Below are positions 33,961 through 47,631 of a DNA stretch of 64,000 nt, piece by piece. The position numbers were made by a program, and so were the translations under genes. This DNA is from Mastigias papua (taxonomy: Eukaryota > Cnidaria > Scyphozoa > Rhizostomeae > Mastigiidae). The stretch's first letter is position 1. Every line of letters begins with the position of its first letter. A model generated the notes under the pieces. It worked only from the letters and a program-made list of their open reading frames with translations. It did no database searches and was not told the origin of the DNA. The stretch is taken from positions 16,089,187 to 16,153,186 of the forward strand of contig OZ025269.1 of NCBI GenBank assembly GCA_964019165.1, read 5' to 3'.

Positions 33961-36296
33961 ATTTAGTTTTAGTTTTACTTTAGGTCTCTTAGATAGGCTT
34001 TGTCAAGTAGCTATTCACTAAGTATCATCATGAAAGTTTTTGCGCTTACGTATTGCATTTTGGTTTTCATTTTCGACGAGTTACCTGTTAGTCAGCGCAT
34101 TGACGTACGTTGTTTAGATTCCATCCCGTTGGCATTCAATTGAACATAGTGCCTTGAACTGCCGATTTTCCATGGGCTCACAAGGCTGCTCTGCCTAATC
34201 CCCTAAGCTGTTTGTTTTACAGAAAAATCGTCATACTCCGAGTCTATTTAGAGAATTGATAATTATAGTTGAATATGTAATGCTTATTTTTATGCTCCTT
34301 GAACGCATCTTGGCCTGGCCTAGAATTGCCTGCTTAGCAGATGGAAGTTACCTTTACAGATTGGTTGACATTTGCTGCCATTTACTTGTACCAGTTCTTT
34401 ACTTTTTGACACATTCTCCTTGCTCTCTCTCTCTCCTATATTTTTTCTGTCATCAACTCATACGCACCCTAGCACACAGCGTCGCCATCATCTCTACCCC
34501 CAACTCATATAACGGATTACTCTTGGACTTGATTATGATGAAAAGGGGGGAGAGGGCTACAGAGCTTTCCTGGGAAGCAGCTGGAGAAAGAAGAGCTTGA
34601 TGCATCCACTACCCGCGGCTTTTGTAGTGTTTCAATTCTGGGATAATACCATCGCACATGGTACTTCTCAATCGGAACTAAATATATATCTTGACCATGA
34701 AATGGTTAGCCTCATTTAGATACCACGTCATTTGTGAAATAATGGTCTGCTACTGTAGGGAAGATCTCAATAACGCATTGTCCTTAATGGGAGTGAGTTT
34801 GCATTTTCCTTCTTTTGTTCATTTTGTCCTAATTCTTGACTCAAGATTTAGCTTGGACGAAAGATAAATAGATGATCTGACATAGCATCATGTTGCGCTT
34901 GCGCACAAAACCTAATAATAATAACAATAAAGATAGATAATAATAATTTTTATTATATGAATGTTTTGATGTGATACAGGTGTCAGCATAACGATACTGT
35001 TGTCCTTGTTTGTCCTACTTCGAAAGTAATAGAAGAAAGTATTAAGACAGATTGTAAAGTTTTGTTTATTACAGGCCATTTCCATAAAATGTCCTTTACA
35101 ATGCTAAGTGAGTTGTACTAGCCTAGTTCACCTACTACATTGCAAAAAGTACTGAGCAGTTCTGAATGTTGATGATGCTCTTGCCTCTTCTCTTTTGAAT
35201 GACAGGGTTTCTTAATGACATGCAATAGTCAGACAATGCAATGGTCAGCATTTTCGTACTGTACACAGTTCAATTGACTCGTCGAGCAGCGTGCTTGCAA
35301 AGGGCGATCTAATTGATACGGTGGTCACATAGGTTTCTATGATAATCGTGACACATTTCTTTGCTGATTTAAGAACATAGGCTTCTTACACCATGCTGAT
35401 TCAAGAGACTGCACTTTTGAATAGAAGATAGTTGGTGTCACGGAATTTAGGCCGAATTGATAAACTGCTTTTCAACTACTTTACGCAGCAGCTTATGAGA
35501 TTAAGTAGTGTGACCAACATCACATGATAGTGAATGGAAAATTGCCTGGCTTACTGGCGGCTATCCAAGTTTCAGAATCATTTTAATCACCTTCATCACG
35601 TAAATGCTCAGTGCTATACAAAGCGTGCGGTTGCATTCTCTAGTGATAGGCCAATCGCTGACTACAAAACTAGCACCAAAAGAGCACTGATGAGAGTTGT
35701 ATACCTTCTTAGATACTCCTTGTTTATGTAGTAGAAAAATTAATCGTGTGCAATAGGCACTCAAAAGTTGTGATTGAAGTGTTTAAGCGATTTGCCTTTC
35801 TATTCGATTGTCCGCCAAGTTCTCCTATGGCAGCCACCAGGTAGAAAGCTTGTGAATGAACCCAGAAAGCATTGGATTGTTGGCATATGAGCGGCTATAG
35901 AGAGAAGAGGAGATACTTCGAGTGCAGTTGAAGATAATCAGAAATGTTTAGAAAGACGGGAAGGGCGGGAATAGTCAAGGGGGCGCACCAGCTGATATAT
36001 GATACGGTTTATCTAACAGGCGGATTTAGATCCCGTAGCAAATCCAGTCGGATACTTGTCAGTTGTTTAATATGTTATTTTAGGCAAAGATCCTGGGACC
36101 AATAGCAAACCCCCCAACAAAGGGAAATAAGACAAGACTAAGTAGAGGGGGCGGCCTGATCAAGTTTGTTGATTTATTTAAAAAGTCTAGCTTTAGGACC
36201 CCAGGAAGGAAGAGGGAGATAGACCCGAGTACGATTTTTGAGATAGAATTCGTGGATATGCAGTTGGGTCTGTTGAGCTATTTAGCATCTGACATA
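33961..36296. other. No gene supported
   Basis: AT-rich. An AAT-rich tail-like run (34910-34960) may mark the 3' end of an old retroelement. The 114-codon frame at 34256-34600 has no supporting motif. Confidence 0.45.
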
Positions 36297-36608
36297 CTGT
36301 AAATCCTCGAATAAGCCCCGTGGGGGCTTATTTAGTTTTGATACATTTTGGATAGGGCTTATTGAAGGAGAGAGCTCATTGGAAGGGGGTGCTTATAAAT
36401 TTGTTTGACACATACCACAGAAAGCTCATTGTTAAAACTGCTGATTCTCCATAGTATTAGAAGAGCAATCTAAATATAGGAATCAGTATATATCAACGTC
36501 TTTATCATACTCTGTGGTGGGAGCTTATTGACACTTTGAAATTTTTGCACTGGGGCTTATTCGATAAGGGCCTTTCGAGGGAGGACCAGTTCAAAGATTT
36601 ACAGTAAG
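36297..36608. mobile_element. MITE with TACTGTAAATC ends (about 310 bp)
   Basis: The left end TACTGTAAATCCTCGAATAAG and the right end, on the minus strand TTACTGTAAATCTTTGAAC, are inverted. GGGGCTTATT words occur several times in both orientations inside. The ends start with TA, so a TA target as in mariner-like elements is possible. A partial relative lies at 62692-62800. Confidence 0.65.
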
Positions 36609-39600
36609 ATAGTATTTTATTCTCTTTGTTTACTACATCAACATTAGTAAGCCCAACATTAATGATTAGCATACTGCAGGTCGTGAAGTAAAATTTGTAT
36701 CTGATACGATCCGGTGCGTTTGGCTAATGCCTGTCAGAGAGGAAACTTATAAGGAGCCTTTGGCACAATAGAGCGACCAGTTCCCTCCTCAGTTTTAACA
36801 CCGTATTGTTGCTACCCGGTACCCATTCGCTGCCAGGTGGACAATGAGCCCACATAAATGTTCTACAAGAAACTAATTGAGGTCCTGAATGGAGAAGATG
36901 TCCATTTTCTCACCGTATTATTTTTAAAGGTGTCTTGATTTAGGCAGAAAATTCAATTTCCGCCCGGGGATGCCTTTTTGTTTGTACGGAACGAGAACAG
37001 AGTGGGTGGTTGTTGCAGTTGTATTGTCTTGTTCATTTACTATAAGGACGTAACCTTTAAGTATAATAGAATATGGAAAAACTATTCTCGTATAGAAAGG
37101 CCTTTAAATGATGTTACTTCCTTTAATTCAAAAGAGCATGTTTGCTTTGCTAATAGGAAGCCAGCTTTGCAACCTTTACGCACATGTACCACCCGACCCA
37201 TAAGAAATCCCCCTAGTCTGTAGATTAATCCAGGTGAATGAAATGGCTAGGCCGATGGATATTTCTCTATTGGCGCTGTGGCAAATCTTGAGCTGAAATA
37301 GGCTACGCCAATGTGCACACAAAATCTTTTAGTCGAGGTTGGTTTGATATTTCATTAGGTAACTTAGCTCTGTTTTTAAAAGGATCACCATGTCATCTGA
37401 CCTTTTGATCTTTTAAACTCCAATAAATATCTGTTCTGTCAAAGAATGGGAAATGATGCAACAAGCTCATAATCTTATGCATAATATTCCGTTGCAAAGA
37501 ATTTTGAGTTTTTGCATCTGCTTTGGCTGATTGATATTAGCTATCTTTGCGTCTATCTTCAGAGGCTATATTTATCCAAGCCAATGACGTACATCAGGTA
37601 GTCGGCGAATCATAGCAATAAGCGATCTGTTTGTCCGGCATCTTCAGACTCCTTGATTGCACTGTAAATAATTGCCGTTCAGCTCAGCGGACCGACGCTA
37701 GTAGGAATCAATGCATTGTCTGGTGGCGCACTTTGTACATGTTATTGCAGTAAATCATGGTTATTCTTTATGTGCGATTACGACAGTGAAGCCTGCTTGA
37801 TTACACATCTTACTGATTGGCTGCGGCACGGAATGTGAACTACTGCATCATGCAGAACTGCAGAAACAGCTAGAAGCATACAATCCATATCAGTTAGCAA
37901 CCTTGTTAAAACGAGGAGAGTTTATAGGCGACTCAGCCCCTTTTCTAATGACATTATGCTATTCTGCTGAGTTCTTAGTGTAGTAACATGAACCATTCCT
38001 TTCAAGTGATTTTATGTATAGTTTTTCATGACAATTGACGAGACGAAGCGTGACCCATATAAGTAGCTCAGAGCACAGCCCCCTTTCCTAGTTTTCTAGG
38101 ACAGCACCCCTGATTTCAACTCGTTTCCTTCAGTTTGTTGTATGCTCGCAAATATCTTTTATATCTTTCCCAATACTCTACAAAGTTATCATGCAAGGGC
38201 TACTCAATGAGGGGCTACTTGAGATTTGGAGAGGGCACTTGTTCGAATCAGTTGTAATACACTAAAGTCCTTTATATACCGTCTGAGACGTAACCTCTGA
38301 GCCTGCTCGTGCCCTTATGCGAATAGGTAGCTCCAGTAATCATGGTGCAGGTTCTTATCACTACCCTATCCCAGCAGGCTCTGCTTTATCACAATGATGT
38401 ACATAATGGTTTTGGGGCATCCATGAAAATCGCTGATTTAGCAAACAGGCTGAATTTTTTCATATTGGCTAAAGAATGAAACCATTTATAAAGACCTAGT
38501 TAGAATAACAGGCTACAAAGGTTCTGAGTAATTGAAATTAAAGAGCATACAATTTCAAGCGGTAGATTCCCATAAAATACAGGCTCTTGCAGTAACGGCG
38601 CCTACCGCCAAAAAGTAGGGGTGGGGAGATAGAGACAGTGTTCTGCAAGCAGATGAATATTTTGAGCAACCCCCTCTTCATGAAATGGAACGCTCTTTTT
38701 CAGCTTGAAGATTTCTGTCAGAACGTACCCCTTTACTGCTATGAAATGCTTTACGTACTATTCATATAGTTGATGCAAATGACCGTAAGATCTGTGCGGT
38801 CAGTATAATATCTACAACTAGCCCCCCCCCCAAATAACACCGTTGGAAATACAGGAACCTTTAGCGCTATTTTTAGATGAGTGAGGATCAGGCTCTCCAT
38901 TGTTTCCTTGGCTCTGCTTCTGGGCTCTTATGTAAGAGTTTTTGCTGCACCAGGAGAATTTCAGTCCTCTTCCAGAGATCATGTCCCTGTGAGATAGCCA
39001 GAGGGCTGGAATGCTTGTGTTATACAACGCTATTATATCTTTGATATTTGCGCCCACTTGGCGACCAAGAGCAGCACCATCATTTTCAAAATTACACGGA
39101 AATCTAGTTGCATAAGAAAAGGAATTAAGCCGTTTTTAACTCTTTGGTTTTGTATCTACTAATAAATACCAGCTTTCTAGGTTATGCAAAATAGCTCTTG
39201 ATTGCAAAATCAGTCGTATTTTGATATTATCAGCGCCTATTCTTGGTGATTTCCTTTACTAAGCTTTGGATTTAGGATGATTCACCATTTTCCCAGTCAT
39301 TAGCATTTCTTGTGTTCAGGCGTCACTGGAGTATTGTACTAAAATGAGCCTCAATTTCGTACAAAACTCTAGTGACAGAAGACATCTAACAGAGCTTGTT
39401 GTCAAGGCTTGACTTTGAGCGTCGAATTTGTACAATTTGAAACAAAATAGCAGAAACAGCATTGAAACCTTCGGATACATGCTGTCACCATGGTAATTAT
39501 TGTACTTATGATGCATGAAAACCTGGCAAAGTAGATAACATATGTTCATACTGCCATTCAAGTCTCTCCTTAGTTATGTAACTCACAATCTTTTATGCTG

Positions 39601-39670
39601 CCTCTAGTTTGTTACATGATCAAACCGTGAGGAGTGCTCTGAACAGTCCGCAAATGACAATTTATGTGGA
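36609..39670. other. No gene supported
   Basis: Scattered open frames below 85 codons, with no consistent splice context, recognised domain or repeat. Confidence 0.45.
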
Positions 39671-40131
39671 ACCTAGCGCACACTGGCGATTTTTGTTACA
39701 GATACAGAAAAATGTGTAGATTTTGTTGCATGTTTTAGCTAGCCGCAGGCGAGCGACTTTCGTCGCAGTAAAAGCTTGTCACGCGGCAGCTCGGTGGTAT
39801 ATTTGATTTGATTGATTTAATTTGATTTCACATGTTTTAGGAGGGTAACCCTTCAGCAAATCCTGATTTTCAAGGGGCCCTCCATCTAAAATAGGTATGA
39901 ATGGATGATCGGTCAAATACAGTTGTTGTTTCAGTCACATATGTCCGCAAAAAGTGCGGTTTGTGTTTTTTGATGCAGAGAACAAAATTCAGTATCAAAC
40001 ATGTTTAATTTGGAAAATCTGTTTCCGGCGACAAAAATCGCATGTTTTTGCCACTGGACACTGGCGATTTTACTAGCTTGAGGCAAATTGTTCCTGTTTC
40101 TGCGTCGAAAGTCCCCCATGTGCAACAGGCT
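39671..40131. mobile_element. Possible MITE carrying a nested retroelement 3' end
   Basis: CGCACACTGGCGATTTTTG near 39677 is echoed at 40055-40070 (GACACTGGCGATTTTAC) and, inverted and weaker, at the right end (GCCTGTTGCACATGGG on the minus strand). Between them, 39795-39900 has TTGATTTGATT repeats followed by GGAGGGTAACCCTTC and GGGGCCCTCC, resembling a LINE or SINE tail with a terminal hairpin. Boundaries are uncertain. Confidence 0.35.
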
Positions 40132-41685
40132 TAAGATTATTCATTGAAATAGAGTGGCTAAAGTGGGTGACTGCCGTTTGACCAAGGCTTTCTGACAAGA
40201 ACGTCAGAGAATGCAATACTCAGTTCTGGGTCCAGCACATTATCCTGTAAACAATTCTTCTTTAAAATTTCAAATCACCTTTAGAAATACGAGCTTGCAT
40301 TACCTCCAATTTACCTCAAGATATAAAAGCAGTGCCAAGCCTACATTGAAACAAGCAGTTTACTGTGTCCCGTGTCACACAGATTCAGGAGAGTGATGTT
40401 TGTCGTCTAACAAACAAGCGGTTAAAATGACCCACAACTTAAAAGAAAGAAACCGCTCCCTTTTGTTTTACTATCCTGTCAATAGCCGAGCATAGCGAAT
40501 GGGAGGTCAATTAACCTAATTGGCAAGGCTTGCCCTCTATCAATAATGTTTTTCCTGCAGGAATTCTAATGAAAACCGTCTCCTCTGCGATAAACAGTTT
40601 TTCTTGACTTTCTGTAGAGGCTATACTAGCAAGCGTAAGCTACTGCATCTTTCTTGAGCTACACCCAATTTGAGTGGTCACTCAATAACAATGGGAATGA
40701 TTGGCAATACCGGGAGCAAGACATCCCAATTAATACATGCATTAAACTACATGGTCTCGTTGGATTACCTCACAAGTTTACGGAGGAGAGTGAGAAAACA
40801 GTAGAGCCAAACTGCTATGCAACTAAATGATTATTTGAAAATAGAATTTGCTTCTGTTCAACTACAGGGCGGAACTCTGCAAGCAAACACAAAGTCCACT
40901 CTCTCTCTCTAGTGACCACTGATCTAGTGGAAAAAATTCTATGTTACATAAGTTACCATAGATTTTCATGAATTTCATCCTTGATCAGCCTAATGCGCTC
41001 ATCGCATTGAGGTTGCAAATAAGCTGATAGAAGTCCATTAATGCAATTACAACGAGATAACACTAGCAGAAGCAGACAATAACTTAAAGGTAGTCAGAGT
41101 CATTAATGAGTAGAAGGGTACTAACATAAATTCTGAGCAATTTTTGAAATCCCTTGAGGAAACTTTGGCGTACAAATAACTAAACCAAACACGGAGAGAT
41201 TAGATCTTGCTCCCTGTATCTATAACCGCCTCTTACCGATTGGTTCATTTGTTATCTCAAGATCATGCCTGATTGGAACATAAATCACATTCTGCGAATT
41301 TTGATTCGTTGTTTCTTTACATAGCTATCTTTATATTATACTCTTCAGTAGAACCTTGCATAAAATAACATATCTGTTATGATCTGTGTTCATGTTGACA
41401 ACCCACAAGGCTCATTCCTTAGTTCTCTTCTATCCAACTCAATATGCAAAAAGTACGTTTTAGTTGGCCTATCTCGTCAGAAGAGTTAAAAACAGTCTTG
41501 CAGTGACTTTTCCTCTGTTTGATGTCATGGGGGTGGGGGGGGGGAGTTTCCGAGGTTAATTGCAAAGTCTCCCAACAAATAATACCGCATACAGAGGCAT
41601 GTTGGTAATTGATACTGAATATTTAACTCTCAATTGACGTACGTAATAACGATAACTATAATCAGTAAAACCAATGTCAATGTAC
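40132..41685. other. No gene supported
   Basis: AT-rich with a G-run at 41530-41545 and no coding signal. Confidence 0.45.
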
Positions 41686-42348
41686 GGGGTCATTCAAAAA
41701 GTATGTAACGGAAAATTGTCGTTTTGACCCCCCCCCCCCCCCACTCCCTTACATAACAGCTTGTAACACTGGAGTTGGTACCCCTCATAGTTACGTAGAA
41801 GAGTCCCCTTACATGAGACAAGTCAGTGAGCTTCTATCACAGAATCATATTAAATTACAGGGCTGCATTTGCTAGTATACATATAACATATTTAATTTGG
41901 GAGTAACCTGCAAACTCTCGTGTACGTCTTGAGAGGAATACATTCTTAAAGCTGCTCCACCATTTACACAAATTGCTATGGTGCTATTGCCAGCTTGAAG
42001 ATTCATTGATTTTTTGAAGGAATCAGCTCTCAATCTTCTCTAACCCAATTGGGCCAACATCGCGATCAGAAAATGGTGTTCCAGCTTTACGGCGAGCAAA
42101 AAGGATATTTACATCATAGATTCACTCCACCTCTTACGCAACCATTTCACATAATAACTCCCGTTGTCAAAAAGCTGTAATTCACACTTGTTGACCCACA
42201 AGTAGAAACATTGCACATAGTTTTTAGCGTTACATAACTGAGGTAGCCTGGCACCCCTTATGCCTAACAATTTTATAGCAGCTTCTCACAATAGCGATGC
42301 ATACCCAACCACCCTCTCATTAAAACGTACTCTTTGAATGAACTCCAC
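41686..42348. mobile_element. Inverted-repeat element family B, copy 4 (663 bp)
   Basis: The left end GGGGTCATTCAAAAAGTATG is followed by GTAAC and a C-run. The right end on the minus strand reads TGGAGTTCATTCAAAGAGTA followed by CGTTTT. This is the longest copy in the window; its interior has no ORF above about 60 codons. Confidence 0.65.
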
Positions 42349-42844
42349 TACTTTATTGCATATTTAGAGTAGTAGAATATTTAGTCGTGAGATATTAACT
42401 GGAAATCATTGGCGGAATTGGGGACCACACTTGGAAAATGAGGGAAAGGGAGAGACGACGGTCACCCCCCTAATGCTCTTCATGAACAATCAAATTTTCT
42501 GGAGTGTGATCCCTGACTCTTTCTTCATATTTTCTCTAAAGGTCCCGTATGTCCTCAGGGTCCCGTGGTCTTGTTGCCTCCCTATAAACAGCCTAGTGTT
42601 AGCCAATGTTGAAAGCAGTCTATGATGTAAACCGAAGTGCAAAAATTGCGTTCAACACAATTAGTTTTCTGAATATATTCAAAATGTCATCTGAATAATT
42701 TCCAACTTTTACAATTAATATAGGTCTAGGTGCAGTTTGTTTATTATATTAATTTTTAAGACTTTGCAAATTGTGACTGTAAATGCAATTTTTTCTGGCT
42801 TGAACATGACGTTGGTATTACATTTTTGACACCGTTTTTCATAC
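42349..42844. other. No gene supported
   Basis: A 64-codon frame at 42431-42625 only, and otherwise AT-rich. Confidence 0.45.
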
Positions 42845-43300
42845 TTGGTCCAATACTTCCAAATTTGATGCTATCCTTTCCAAATTTGATCCTATTCCTT
42901 CCACATTTGATACAATGCTTCCAAATTTGATCCTATCCTTTCCATATTCTATATAATGCTTCCAAATTTGATCCTATCCTTTCCATATTCTATATAATGC
43001 TTCCATATTTTATACTTTGCTTTCATAGTTGATACTATCCTTTCCGTATTTTATGATATTCTTTCCATATTTGATACAATGCTTCTGTGTTGGATACTAT
43101 TCTTTCTACATTTGATACTATCTTTTCCATATTTGATGCAATTCTTCTATATTTGATGCTATCCATCCGTATTTGATACTATCCTTTCCATTTTTGAATC
43201 CTTTCCATATTTGATACAGCACTTGACATATTTGGTATTATTCTTTCCATCCATAATTCTATGTTTCTATATATAATTTCACGTTTTCCATATTTCACTG
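42845..43300 (+). repeat. Degenerate minisatellite, unit about 20 bp (TTCCATATTTGATACTATCC-like)
   Basis: Roughly twenty imperfect units of CTTTCCAAATTTGATCCTAT / CTTTCCATATTTGATACTAT type run head to tail. The most exact copies are near 42905-43010. Confidence 0.88.
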
Positions 43301-44253
43301 CCTTATAATCGTACAGTCTGAGTTTCGTATACAGAAATAAAATTTTGCTATTTGCAAGAGAAACGTAGAACTGAACGAAAGAGACAATCTTTACCACTGG
43401 GGCTCTTCACCTCATGTCTTCCCTCATTCTTACCTCGAAATATCTCGTTGACAGAGCCATCTCATTTACTTTGGAATTTTTATCCAAGCATTTGCTTCTT
43501 GGCATCCGGAGGATTTGGTAGAATCCAAATTGAAAAGGACACAAACACCTCAAAATCATAAGTATTTCATTTGCTATATCCGAAAACCTTCCCAGATTAC
43601 TTTGGATCCTTTGTAATATATTTCAGATCCAATGTAGCATTATTGAGGATCAGCCTTGCATTTACCATATAAAATAGAATCGATTCAAAATAGTTTTGTG
43701 TCTCTTTTCTAATACAGTTTATAGCTGGAAGGGACCAGACAAGTTCCTTCACTGGTAGAGATCGTAAAATGTACTTACAGTTTGTTAGAAAACAGGAGAA
43801 CTTCTGTATCAGTTCAAAAGTGCAATGTGAGAGTAGTCTTTATCTTATATATCAGGAGTCTTAAACTCGCAGTCTCATGATGAAAATTTGTGGCCCACAT
43901 GGCATTATGACAAGGCTCTTTTATTGTGCATAGAGAAACATGTCATGGCAACTATGGATTTGCCATGTAGCATCGCTTAACCACCATAGACTTTCTACAT
44001 CTCATTGTCTCATATTTGGGCATATTTGATTTATAGCTGGACGGAGACAAGGTTGCTAGTTTAGATTCAGTATCATATGGATTTGATAATAATAAATGTT
44101 TTTAGTACAGCTTTTCACGGAATAAGTAATGCGCCCCTTCTTCATCCAACCTGTCTCCTGCTGCCCCCAAATAATTTGGGTTTGAGACCTTTGATAATCA
44201 AAGAGCCCAGGGTGCCTATCTACCTACGTATACATTCTTGCCTTGATTTCCAG
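43301..44253. other. No gene supported
   Basis: Nothing beyond short open frames. Confidence 0.45.
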
Positions 44254-44356
44254 CAAAAAGGCCGAACAGTTTACGACACATCCACTTCAGGATGACATAC
44301 AAGCAGGTCTCAAGGATATGACCCAAACTATTGCCTGTCTTGTTGACCAAGTTTGA
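44254..44356 (+). CDS. Weak terminal-exon candidate, unknown product
   Basis: After an acceptor-like TTGCCTTGATTTCCAG, one frame stays open for 34 codons to TGA. It reads KKAEQFTTHPLQDDIQAGL followed by a KDMTQTIACLVDQV end, with coding-like composition. No partner exon or family is recognised, and chance is quite possible. Confidence 0.18.
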
Positions 44357-47300
44357 TTGCCGTGTTTTGCATTTCGTCTAGTGATATCGACTTCAGCACT
44401 CTTATACACAAAACTGCCCATAAACGATTCTCATGCTCAGAAGCCAATATGCGAATAATATTGGGAACTGGAGTTATGGGACGTGCGAAAGATTGTACGA
44501 CTAACCCTATAAGTAGATAATGGAAAATTGTTAGGCAAGACGAATTGTAGCCGAGAATTATAGGTTAAATTGTCTTTGGGTGATAAGGTGTTCGACTACA
44601 CTTGAAGTTGCTTAAAGTAAAATAGAGTTTATTTGATTTGCTCTCATAATCTGTCGGACATTATTTAACATTTTAGCAGAGAAAAAATTGAGGAACGTCT
44701 GTTTGCTTGTACTCTTCGTTCCTCCAGCAAAGTAAGGGGAAGCGGCAACCTTTGCCACGGATAGGAAGTGTCTTTTGTCATGAAGTGGAAAATACCCTGT
44801 ATTCTTGTGTTTCGTTTTCCAACTGCTTTATTCTCTGCATACTATGAAATTTATCCTGATCTTCACGTGAGTAGACAACGGAATGGATACTACAAATTGA
44901 AGTTACCAACATGGCAAGCAGTAATAAAAATTCAGCTGTAGTCACACAGGAATAGCTTATAGTCACACCGGAGTAGCCTTATTTATGGAATAATCGAACA
45001 GTGGAATATACTGAAATAATGTGGGCTTTCTTCATCGTTGTCCTGATTCTTAACATTGATTTAGAGAGAAAGTGATTATGAATACATGAAGTTGAAGTAA
45101 TGCGGATAGCAAGTAAATTAGTACGCAACGGAAATTTTTTGTCCTTGAGCATTCCACCCTAATGGCTAGCTATTCTTTACCCACCAGTTGCCAACCATAG
45201 TTGACTTACCGTTAGAGCTGTATATAGCATAGCTCTAACTTGCCTGCCTGTCACTCATGCCATCGTGCATAGTGACTGCCAAAACTTCTCAGACCTGCGA
45301 AATTACTGAAAGCTGCCAACTAACTGGTGGCAGATTTAGGTTTCGATTCTCCTCTTGTTGTGGCTAACTTGATACGTTTCCAAAGAAGAAAGCAGCGATG
45401 TCAGGAAAAGGCGTATTCTTCATAAATGATTTACAAGTCATTCTAGATACGACTTGTATCCTTCACTGACACGAAGTATTGTAGGAGGTGGGCGAGCGAT
45501 CATGATGGATGGACACTTAACTTACAGATGGCTACTAGTGTTGTCTCCATTAACGATCTTCTATACACTACGACTCGTGCATTTAGGACTGTATGAGAAG
45601 ACAATGTTTGAGTAAGAGACGCAAGGTATTTCGAACAGACTTTACGAGTTCTGCGTTAACAATACTCAGGGGATACATTTGTATTAACAGAGTATCCAGA
45701 CTTGTCCAATGCTTTTATGCTGAAAATGCCTTAAATGCGTTGGGACTGTTCAGCACTTCATACTAAGCAAAGAATGTCGATTAAAGGGTATTCTGAAACA
45801 CCATTGGTATGTCAGGAAGACAGTACACTACACTACACAGTTTGTTTTGCAAAGCCATAACACCACGGCCTTAGCCTAGCCAGTCTCTTGATCCGAACAT
45901 CCCTAAATGGGCAGTTCTTTTATAAACGAAGGTTAACATTCAGCCCTTCAATGGCTAAACATGAATTAATTCGAAGAGAATGTGAAGAATGGAATGCAAG
46001 ACCACAGCATTTCTTTTATGTTCTTTATCCATCAATCGCCAGCTAGTGAGATTTGTCTTGAGACTATGAGCCCCTTTGTGAAGAGCAGCCTTAAAATTTT
46101 GATTTATTCACATAATATTGTGTAAATTTGTGTAACCTGACAGTTATTCGAAGGCATATTGCAACATACATTCATGTTCATGACTCCGAAAACAGTTTTT
46201 ATCAACAGCTGTTTCTTCACCTTGAGTTTTCAGTCGCTTCGATACTTTCACTAGGCTACTCACTTAAGATTGTCATCAGAGAAAGTTCAGCAGTATTGTG
46301 TTTGATATCTTGTTTATATAACCTTCATTGGATGGATTAATTCATAATTTAAAATACTATTTACACTCATGATACTACGATACACTGTATAACAAACTTA
46401 CAAAATTATATAACGAAGAATACCACTTGAAAGAGCGCCACTCTTCAAAATGGTATTGCTCTATGTTATGCAATCTCTAGTGTCACTTGTTGCAGGGGAA
46501 TGTTGGCTTAAAATGTAACCATTCTTCTTTGCAGATAATTTAGTGAATTTCACTTGTCAGTTCATTAAAATTTTCCTATCAAACAAGTGGTGAAAATGCA
46601 CCTCTAATGTTAGTCAACCGGGTTGATAGATTCCGCTGGTAAAGAGAATTATCCGTCAGGCAACAAAAGTAGCCTCATCCAGACAATAACAGGAAAATCA
46701 AAGTCAGTTTTTGCTTTAATGGAAAGCGGGGGACCCTAGAGTGGGTGTAGTGATGCTTGGAATTTTGTGAGCCTTTATGGCTTTTGAAATGCAATGAATA
46801 CGAGATGGGGGCTAACCGATGACTAATTTTCATAGCAGCCATAAGTCCTTGATTGCGCGACTCGTCAAGAATGCAACGTGATTGAATCGTACTTATCTTA
46901 GAAGTTATTGCTTGTCTAAGATGACTATAAAGTCTATAGCAGGTTACATTGGTAGGACCCTTTAAATACCAAATTGTGAAAGGAGTAGACATAATATTGG
47001 CCCTAGCACGAATTCCAGACAAACCTAGAGCCTGATCAAATAGTATTTCCAGTTGTTAGGTGGATATGTCGTCCGTTCAATCATGCAGTAGAGAAGTCGA
47101 TTGGATGGTCTTGCGACAGATCTGGTAAGAAGTCAACGTTAAGATAAACGCAAGTTACGTTGCTATTTTGCATGATGAGTTTCTGTTGAAACAAGCGCTA
47201 CAAAGCTATAGCTTAATAAAAGCTAGTCTCTAGCAAATGGTGTTTCTTAGAAATCTAAGTAATGCTCTGTTGTAATTGTCGATAATTGGACGTTCGCGGC

Positions 47301-47631
47301 TGCTAACATGACTGGGGTCTATTGGGTTAAAATTTGCACGGTTTGGTACGCAATATCAGACAAGAAACATAACAAGACTTCCCTTATATAGTTGTCAAAG
47401 ATCCCTAAACTTCTATTATCTGAGGGATACAATCGGTTGAACTTCTATGGATGATTCTCCTATACATTGTCTATGTCTCCAACAAAATCCTACTTTAATC
47501 TGATACCATGATACCTCAAATGTACTCACTCATAAACAAAACATATTTAAATACTATTCTATAGCGTACATATTTACACGTCAAGATATAAAATTGATAT
47601 TTACCATTAATTGTACGGTGACAAACGCTCC
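44357..47631. other. No gene supported
   Basis: Probable 3' flank of the intronless gene and intergenic DNA. A 115-codon minus-strand frame (46675-47022) has no motif I recognise. Confidence 0.4.

Noticed and set aside
46675..47022. 115-codon minus-strand frame
   Set aside because: No motif, no start or splice context; length is within what chance gives in 64 kb.
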